6,376 nucleotides of DNA, from NCBI GenBank assembly GCA_016297855.1, contig JAEDFW010000098.1, positions 1 through 6,376 of the forward strand, written 5' to 3'. This stretch comes from Oscillospiraceae bacterium (GTDB taxonomy: Bacteria; Bacillota; Clostridia; Oscillospirales; Oscillospiraceae). Below are positions 1 to 6,376 of the stretch, piece after piece. Positions within the stretch are counted from its first letter, which is position 1. Every line of letters starts with the position of its first letter. Position numbers and translations under genes: made by a program. The notes under the pieces are model-generated. The model saw only the letters and a list, made by a program, of their open reading frames with translations. It ran no database searches and was not told where the DNA came from.

Positions 1-426
1 GCCGGACAGCTGCACGGCGCGTTCGATGTGACACGGATAATCGGGACGGTGGAACAAAACACCGCGCGCGGGCTGTTTGGCACGATGCTGAATGTCCCCA
101 AGCGAACGGCGCTGCCCGTGGCGGACAGTGCGCAGGTGAAAACCGGTGAGGCAAGCATTCTTTCAAATGTCAGCGGCACGACAGTGGAAGAATACACTGT
201 AAACATCGACAGAATTTATCCGGACGCAAAAAACGGACGGAATCTGCTTTTGACCGTGACGGACAAGCGGCTGCTGGAAAAAACGGGAGGCATCGTGCAG
301 GGTATGAGCGGCAGCCCGATTATCCAGGACGGGAAACTGGTGGGCGCTGTCACTCATGTGCTCGTCAATGACCCAGCGAGAGGGTATGGCATTTTTATCG
401 AGAATATGCTGGAGGCAACGCAGTAG
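1..426 (+). CDS. spoIVB: SpoIVB sporulation serine protease (S55 family), C-terminal part
   Basis: The gene runs in from the left edge; 141 residues plus the stop are visible, about a third of the usual length of roughly 430. In the family, SpoIVB is made in the forespore, acts in the space between the two spore membranes, and cleaves SpoIVFA so that pro-sigma-K is processed in the mother cell. The visible part carries the S55 signature GMSGSP, with the presumed nucleophile Ser codon at 307-309, and a TDK motif with the catalytic Asp codon at 262-264. The Asp-Ser spacing of 15 residues equals that between Asp363 and Ser378 of the B. subtilis protein. The ending GYGIFIENML is also typical. The catalytic His, PDZ domain and membrane anchor would lie upstream, outside the window. 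The GTG at 28 is internal, because the reading frame is open and SpoIVB-like from base 1. Confidence 0.93.
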   Translation, partial: AGQLHGAFDVTRIIGTVEQNTARGLFGTMLNVPKRTALPVADSAQVKTGEASILSNVSGTTVEEYTVNIDRIYPDAKNGRNLLLTVTDKRLLEKTGGIVQGMSGSPIIQDGKLVGAVTHVLVNDPARGYGIFIENMLEATQ

Positions 427-456
427 CGGCGGAGGAACATTCCCCGCCGCGCTTTT
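426..456 (+). terminator. Probable intrinsic terminator of spoIVB
   Basis: A 7-bp all-GC stem, GCGGCGG at 426-432 with CCGCCGC at 444-450, encloses an 11-base loop and is followed by gcTTTT. The stem begins on the last base of the spoIVB stop codon. The T run is only four long, so termination may be incomplete and some read-through into the next gene is possible. Confidence 0.5.
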
Positions 457-483
457 GACACAAGTGACAGGAAGTGTTACTAT
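455..483 (+). promoter_or_regulatory. Sigma-A-type promoter of the GNAT gene
   Basis: TTGACA (455-460) is a perfect -35 box. A 17-base spacer separates it from TACTAT (478-483), which matches TATAAT at 4 of 6 positions. Transcription would start near 490, giving a leader of only about 17 bases that holds little more than the ribosome binding site AAAAGGGGGA (491-500). The first two bases of the -35 box are the last two T's of the preceding terminator. Confidence 0.65.
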
Positions 484-506
484 GAAACAGAAAAGGGGGA
501 TAATGT

Positions 507-1022
507 ATGCTATTGCAGCTTCACGTGATTAATGCGGCTGACAAAAGACGGCTGATGGACATATACGCTGAAAGCAATCTGGAAAACACGGACTATTTCT
601 ATCCTGAACTGACAGACAAACAAGAAGCTGTGCGGCGGGTCGAACGGGATTTTCTGAACTACCTTGAAACCGCTTTTCTCTCGTCCGGAGAAAACACGCT
701 TCTGATTTGGGAAGAGCAGGGAATATGGGTCAGCGCGCTGCGGCTGTATCGCATGCGCGAGGGATTTTTCTACATAGAAGCGCTCGAGACGAGGCCGGAC
801 TTCCGCCGAAGTGGGTATGCGGCGAAGCTGCTGTGTGAAACTACCGAGATGCTGAAAAAAACAGGCCCGTTCCGGCTGTGTGATAACGTGGACAAGCAGA
901 ACGAAGCTTCACTGGCCACGCACAGGGTCTGCGGCTTTTCTGTGGTATCAGAGAACGGATACGACTATTTGCAGGAAGAAACGGATGAAGGCAGCTACGG
1001 CATGGAGTTTTTCTTTGCCTGA
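507..1022 (+). CDS. GNAT-family N-acetyltransferase
   Basis: A 171-residue protein, a usual length for a single-domain GNAT enzyme, which transfers an acetyl group from acetyl-CoA to an amine of a small molecule or protein. The acetyl-CoA pyrophosphate-binding motif A is clear: the strand FYIEALETRPDF (about 88-99) leads into the R-R-x-G-Y-A loop (100-105) and helix AAKLLCETTEMLK. Motif B follows as DNVDKQNEASLATHRVCGF (126-144), with the typical Asn, Ser, His and GF positions. The ATG at 507 is chosen because AAAAGGGGGA ends 6 bases before it. ATGs at 482 and 503 are in another frame and close after 16 or fewer codons. It appears to have its own promoter and to be monocistronic. Nothing in the sequence identifies the substrate, and no antibiotic acetyltransferase subfamily is recognisable. 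The cytoplasm is the likely location, since no signal peptide or membrane segment is seen. Confidence 0.9.
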   Translation: MLLQLHVINAADKRRLMDIYAESNLENTDYFYPELTDKQEAVRRVERDFLNYLETAFLSSGENTLLIWEEQGIWVSALRLYRMREGFFYIEALETRPDFRRSGYAAKLLCETTEMLKKTGPFRLCDNVDKQNEASLATHRVCGFSVVSENGYDYLQEETDEGSYGMEFFFA

Positions 1023-1035
1023 ATATATTTTTTAA

Positions 1036-1047
1036 CCCCCAAGGGGG
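1036..1047 (+). other. Short C5/G5 hairpin after the GNAT gene
   Basis: CCCCC (1036-1040), AA and GGGGG (1043-1047) could form a 4-bp stem with a CAAG loop. A run of six T's lies before it (1028-1033), not after it, on the plus strand, so it is not a standard intrinsic terminator in either direction. It may act as an RNA 3' end barrier; the role is uncertain. Confidence 0.3.
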
Positions 1048-1048
1048 C

Positions 1049-1077
1049 TTCCGGCCATCGCATTTGGTCGCTATAAT
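1049..1077 (+). promoter_or_regulatory. Possible promoter of the ECF-methyltransferase unit
   Basis: A perfect TATAAT lies at 1072-1077, 29 bases before the ATG at 1107. The hexamer 17 bases upstream, TTCCGG (1049-1054), matches the -35 consensus at only two positions and no TGn extension is present. Either the promoter is weak or activator-dependent, or the genes are partly served by read-through from the GNAT gene. Confidence 0.4.
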
Positions 1078-1106
1078 GAGGCCTATCAAACGATGGAGGA
1101 AAGAAA

Positions 1107-1649
1107 ATGAAACTGTCTCCTGTGAAAAAAATCATTCTGACGGCGCTGATGATCGCGCTGTGCGTGGTGCTGCCCATCGCGTTCCACTCGATCCCCAACG
1201 GCGGCAGCATCTTCCTGCCGATGCACATTCCGGTGCTGCTGTGCGGATTGGAGTGCGGATGGGGCTACGGTGGGCTTTGCGGACTTGTTGGGCCGCTGCT
1301 CTCCAGCCTGCTGACCGGTATGCCGCCTGCGGCGATACTGCCGGGCATGATGGTCGAGTGCTGTGTCTACGGCCTTGTTACAGGCCTGATGATGCGCTAT
1401 GTGCGCACGGGCAAGACGACGCTTGATTTGTATCTGAGTCTGGTTGCGGCGATGCTGCTGGGACGGGTGCTCTCGGGAATTGCCAAGGCGCTCATTTTTA
1501 CGCCCGGTATGTCGCTGGCTGCCTGGGCTGCGGCCAGCTTTGTGACGGCAATCCCCGGCATCATCATTCAGCTGGTGCTGATTCCGCTGCTGGTGCTGGC
1601 GCTGACGAAGGCGAAGCTCCTGCCGCGCCGCTATGAAAAGACGGTGTGA
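1107..1649 (+). CDS. ECF transporter S component (substrate-binding membrane subunit)
   Basis: A 180-residue, strongly hydrophobic protein with about six membrane segments (near 8-26, 36-51, 53-71, 77-96, 106-131 and 139-168), the usual size and topology of an S component. In ECF transporters the S protein binds a vitamin or precursor and toppers with the shared EcfA-EcfA'-EcfT module; here 'toppers' means it tilts in the membrane to deliver substrate. Helix 1 carries ALMIA (13-17), an AxxxA motif of the type that contacts EcfT. The stretches FLPMHIPVLLCG (36-47) and PLLSSLLTGMPP (63-74) resemble a clostridial branch of the PF12822-type family. The start is supported by GGAGGA at 1095-1100, six bases before the ATG. 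No ecfA or ecfT gene is in the window, so it probably uses a shared module encoded elsewhere. The substrate cannot be read from the sequence. The next gene follows after 3 bases. Confidence 0.9.
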   Translation: MKLSPVKKIILTALMIALCVVLPIAFHSIPNGGSIFLPMHIPVLLCGLECGWGYGGLCGLVGPLLSSLLTGMPPAAILPGMMVECCVYGLVTGLMMRYVRTGKTTLDLYLSLVAAMLLGRVLSGIAKALIFTPGMSLAAWAAASFVTAIPGIIIQLVLIPLLVLALTKAKLLPRRYEKTV

Positions 1650-1652
1650 ACC

Positions 1653-2240
1653 ATGGATAAAAAAGCAATTGCTTCATATTTTGACAGCCTCGCTCCCAAT
1701 TGGGACGCGGGGCTCGTCCGTCGCGAGGACGTGATCGACACGATTCTCAGCGGCGCGCAGGTGTGTGAAGGCGTGGATGTGCTGGACGTGGCATGCGGTA
1801 CAGGCGTGCTCATCGGCGACTATCTTGCCCGTGGTGCGCGGTCAGTCACAGGCATCGACATTTCGCCGGAAATGGTGAGCATCGCACGGAAAAAATATCC
1901 GCAGCCCAATGTGACATTTTTCTGTGCCGACGTGGAGACGGCAAAATTTGAACGGAAATTCGACTGCGTAATGGTTTACAACGCGTTTCCGCATTTTCCA
2001 GATCCGCAGAGTCTTGTCCGCTCACTGGCAGGACTTTTAAAGCCCGGCGGTACGCTCACGGTTGCGCACGGCATGTCCCGTGCGGCCATCGACGCGCATC
2101 ACACCGGCTCGGCCAGCGCCCATAGCATCGGCCTCATGGACGCGGATGCGCTGGCGGCGCTATTTGCACAGTATCTGGACGTGACTGTGCAGATTTCCGA
2201 TGATCGGATGTATCAGGTCACAGGCAGAGCATCGCTTTAA
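1653..2240 (+). CDS. Class I SAM-dependent methyltransferase
   Basis: A 195-residue soluble protein with the complete SAM-binding Rossmann pattern of the Methyltransf_11/25 type. Motif I is VLDVACGTG (43-51). The acidic residue ending strand 2 is Asp69 in GIDISPEM (67-74). An acidic CAD follows strand 3 (91-93), motif II is FDCVMVYNAFPHF (103-115), and LLKPGGTL (128-135) forms the post-II loop. A His-rich segment, DAHHTGSASAH (147-157), precedes the C-terminal part and may shape the substrate pocket; that is inference. The ATG lies 3 bases after the stop of the ECF S component and has no strong Shine-Dalgarno (only weak GGTG at 1643-1646), so translational coupling is likely. Pairing with a transporter subunit suggests a role in modifying or salvaging a small molecule, but the methyl acceptor is unknown. 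No ubiE-, cobalamin- or rRNA-methyltransferase signature is evident. Confidence 0.9.
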   Translation: MDKKAIASYFDSLAPNWDAGLVRREDVIDTILSGAQVCEGVDVLDVACGTGVLIGDYLARGARSVTGIDISPEMVSIARKKYPQPNVTFFCADVETAKFERKFDCVMVYNAFPHFPDPQSLVRSLAGLLKPGGTLTVAHGMSRAAIDAHHTGSASAHSIGLMDADALAALFAQYLDVTVQISDDRMYQVTGRASL

Positions 2241-2271
2241 AACAGTAGAGAAGTATGAAGCACAAAACTTG

Positions 2272-2295
2272 CCCCGGCAGGAAGTCCTGCCGGGG
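2272..2295 (+). terminator. Perfect GC hairpin ending the ECF-methyltransferase unit
   Basis: CCCCGGCAGG (2272-2281) pairs perfectly with CCTGCCGGGG (2286-2295) around the loop AAGT, 31 bases after the methyltransferase stop. It is the most stable short stem in the window. On the plus strand it is followed by TAAAACTG rather than T's, so it is not a classical intrinsic terminator. It could be an RNA 3' end that is trimmed back to the stem, or a weak terminator for minus-strand transcripts, where CAAGTTTTG follows. Confidence 0.4.
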
Positions 2296-2379
2296 TAAAA
2301 CTGTGTCAATGCGCGGAAAAAACAAAAAAGCCGTTTCCAGATTGTTGGAAACGGAAAAAATATGAAAAGCGGGGTAAAA
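2291..2379 (+). repeat. 10-base direct repeat CGGGGTAAAA
   Basis: CGGGGTAAAA occurs at 2291-2300 and again at 2370-2379, with two further shared bases (TG) after one mismatch. The copies bracket the minus-strand terminator. The first forms the foot of the GC hairpin and the second lies 4 bases before the rpoB -35 box. The repeat is short, and chance or a small duplication could explain it. Confidence 0.35.
2317..2354 (-). terminator. Strong intrinsic terminator facing the minus strand
   Basis: Read on the minus strand, CCGTTTCC (2354-2347), loop AACAATCT and GGAAACGG (2338-2331) form an 8-bp perfect stem. One C follows, then TTTTTTGTTTTTT (2329-2317), 12 T's in 13 bases. On the plus strand the same stem is flanked by A's on both sides and cannot act as an intrinsic terminator. 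No minus-strand gene lies to its right; the nearest gene there is rpoB on the other strand. Confidence 0.75.
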
Positions 2380-2383
2380 ATGA

Positions 2384-2412
2384 TTGACAACCAGCACACA
2401 GTCTGATAGAAT
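2384..2412 (+). promoter_or_regulatory. Strong sigma-A promoter of rpoB
   Basis: TTGACA (2384-2389) is a perfect -35 box. A 17-base spacer leads to TAGAAT (2407-2412), a 5 of 6 match to TATAAT, with the extended -10 dinucleotide TG at 2404-2405. The expected start is near 2419. This is the best promoter in the window and fits a highly expressed gene that appears to be transcribed independently of the genes before it. Confidence 0.82.
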
Positions 2413-2466
2413 AATAGTCCATAATGCGCACATCTGGACTGAACCATTCTCCACCACTGTAAAGAC

Positions 2467-2495
2467 AGTATACCACCGTTTCGGTCAGGATGCAA
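2467..2495 (-). promoter_or_regulatory. Possible minus-strand promoter inside the rpoB leader
   Basis: On the minus strand TTGCAT (2495-2490; 3 of 6 matches) is followed after 17 bases by TATACT (2472-2467; 5 of 6), with TGG just before it as an extended -10. A second candidate lies further upstream: TTGATA (2538-2533), 17 bases, TAAAAC (2515-2510). Either would drive transcription towards the terminator at 2317-2354. Such matches arise by chance in AT-rich leaders, so confidence is low. Confidence 0.3.
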
Positions 2496-2554
2496 GCAGT
2501 ATGCATGAAGTTTTAAACAACGCAACCTGGCGTATCAAACAACACAGAACCAAA

Positions 2555-2568
2555 AGAAAGGCTGTGAT
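2555..2568 (+). promoter_or_regulatory. Bipartite extended Shine-Dalgarno of rpoB
   Basis: AGAAAGGctGTGAT matches the full complement of the 16S rRNA 3' end (AGAAAGGAGGTGAT) at 12 of 14 positions, with two mismatches in the middle. It ends 8 bases before the ATG at 2577. The core AAAGG alone would be 15 bases away, too far, so the GTGAT half is what supports this start. A TGA in frame at 2568-2570 excludes any start further upstream. Confidence 0.55.
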
Positions 2569-2576
2569 GAATCTCA

Positions 2577-6272
<3,696 letters not shown>

Positions 6273-6275
<3 letters not shown>

Positions 6276-6283
6276 GGAGGTGG
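6273..6283 (+). promoter_or_regulatory. rpoC ribosome binding site overlapping the rpoB stop
   Basis: TAAGGAGGTGG begins with the rpoB stop codon TAA and contains a perfect AAGGAGGTG match to the 16S rRNA 3' end, 7 bases before the rpoC ATG. Ribosomes finishing rpoB occupy this site, which should couple translation and help keep the two subunits in balance. Confidence 0.85.
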
Positions 6284-6290
6284 CAATACA

Positions 6291-6376
6291 ATGAGCTACG
6301 CAACATTTGACGCGATCAAAATCGGTATTGCTTCCCCGGATAAGATCCGTGAGTGGTCTTATGGCGAGGTCAAGAA
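6291..6376 (+). CDS. rpoC: DNA-directed RNA polymerase beta' subunit, N-terminal fragment
   Basis: Only the first 28 codons are present before the window ends. They read MSYATFDAIKIGIASPDKI and then REWSYGEVK, the conserved start of bacterial beta' subunits (FxAIKIGLASPxKIRxWSxGEVKKPET in relatives). The beta' zipper, zinc-binding and catalytic NADFDGD regions lie beyond the edge. The start follows a perfect Shine-Dalgarno and sits 15 bases after the rpoB stop codon, so the two genes form one operon with coupled translation. Confidence 0.96.
   Translation, partial: MSYATFDAIKIGIASPDKIREWSYGEVK

Larger units (their letters stand above)
2317..2460 (-). ncRNA. Candidate antisense small RNA across the rpoB promoter
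   Basis: This is an inference from the minus-strand terminator at 2317-2354 and the promoter-like sequence at 2467-2495. A transcript between them would be about 144 nucleotides and would end in a T-rich tail. Its first 40 or so bases would be complementary to the 5' end of the rpoB leader. No convincing protein is encoded: the minus-strand frame open from 2457 runs straight through the terminator. The terminator is well supported and the transcript itself is not proven. Confidence 0.27.
2419..2576 (+). other. rpoB leader region, about 157 bases
   Basis: This stretch between the predicted start of transcription and the rpoB ATG holds no coding sequence I can support and matches no riboswitch or ribosomal-protein leader that I recognise. 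Small stems are possible: ACTGT/ACAGT (2456-2460 with 2465-2469) and ATGCA/TGCAT (2490-2494 with 2502-2506). Neither is followed by a T run, so no attenuator is visible. The last part, about 2511-2559, is rich in A and C and poor in G and is probably unstructured, which would keep the ribosome binding site open. Confidence 0.5.

Noticed and set aside
482..532. ATG at 482 as a GNAT start
   Set aside because: It overlaps the -10 box and is out of frame with the GNAT protein, closing after 16 codons.
985..1033. Terminator of the GNAT gene using AGGCA/TGCCT and the T6 run
   Set aside because: The stem is only 5 bp with a loop over 20 bases and is separated from the T run by AATATA, so it is too weak to call.
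1023..1106. Riboswitch before the ECF S component
   Set aside because: The gap is 84 bases, and only about 23 bases would be transcribed from the TATAAT promoter, too short for any known vitamin riboswitch.
1064..1426. 120-codon plus-strand frame overlapping the ECF S component
   Set aside because: It is a shadow of the ECF gene. It has no ribosome binding site or family resemblance, while the 1107 frame has a clear Shine-Dalgarno and six membrane segments.
2218..2457. 79-codon minus-strand frame in the rpoB upstream region
   Set aside because: It reads straight through the strong minus-strand terminator and into the methyltransferase gene. Its hydrophobic look comes from the T-rich tracts.

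Overview
The window looks like chromosomal DNA from a spore-forming, fairly GC-rich member of class Clostridia, probably in or near the Oscillospiraceae/Butyricicoccaceae. The grounds are the C-terminal half of a SpoIVB sporulation protease, a Gram-positive-type RpoB with an acidic tail, an ECF vitamin-transporter S component without its own energising module, and strong AGGAGG-type ribosome binding sites. The genus cannot be fixed from this sequence alone. All genes read on the plus strand.

Layout. Positions 1-426 hold the end of spoIVB, with the catalytic Asp and Ser of the S55 peptidase family. A GC-rich hairpin with a short T run follows, and its last two T's begin a near-consensus sigma-A promoter for a GNAT-family acetyltransferase (507-1022). 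A short gap with a TATAAT box leads to a two-gene unit: an ECF transporter S component (1107-1649) and, 3 bases later, a class I SAM-dependent methyltransferase (1653-2240). A 336-base intergenic region follows (2241-2576). It holds a perfect GC hairpin without a T tract, a textbook intrinsic terminator that points to the minus strand, and a strong extended -10 promoter for rpoB with a leader of about 157 bases. rpoB (2577-6275) is complete and its stop codon is part of the ribosome binding site of rpoC, of which only the first 28 codons are present.

How the genes work together. rpoB and rpoC form the expected translationally linked pair encoding the beta and beta' subunits of RNA polymerase. 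The S component and methyltransferase are almost certainly co-transcribed and may act on the same imported small molecule, but the sequence does not name it. spoIVB and the GNAT gene look like separate units.

What stands out. Most of the window is ordinary housekeeping sequence, and I see no new defence, mobile or CRISPR system. The best lead is the rpoB upstream region. A strong minus-strand terminator with no minus-strand gene, plus minus-strand promoter-like sequences inside the rpoB leader, suggests a small antisense RNA overlapping the rpoB promoter. Also worth noting are rpoB without rplL directly upstream, a bipartite extended Shine-Dalgarno for rpoB with an overlapping out-of-frame 17-codon ORF, a proline inside the rifampicin-binding cluster, and a 75-residue acidic tail on RpoB.
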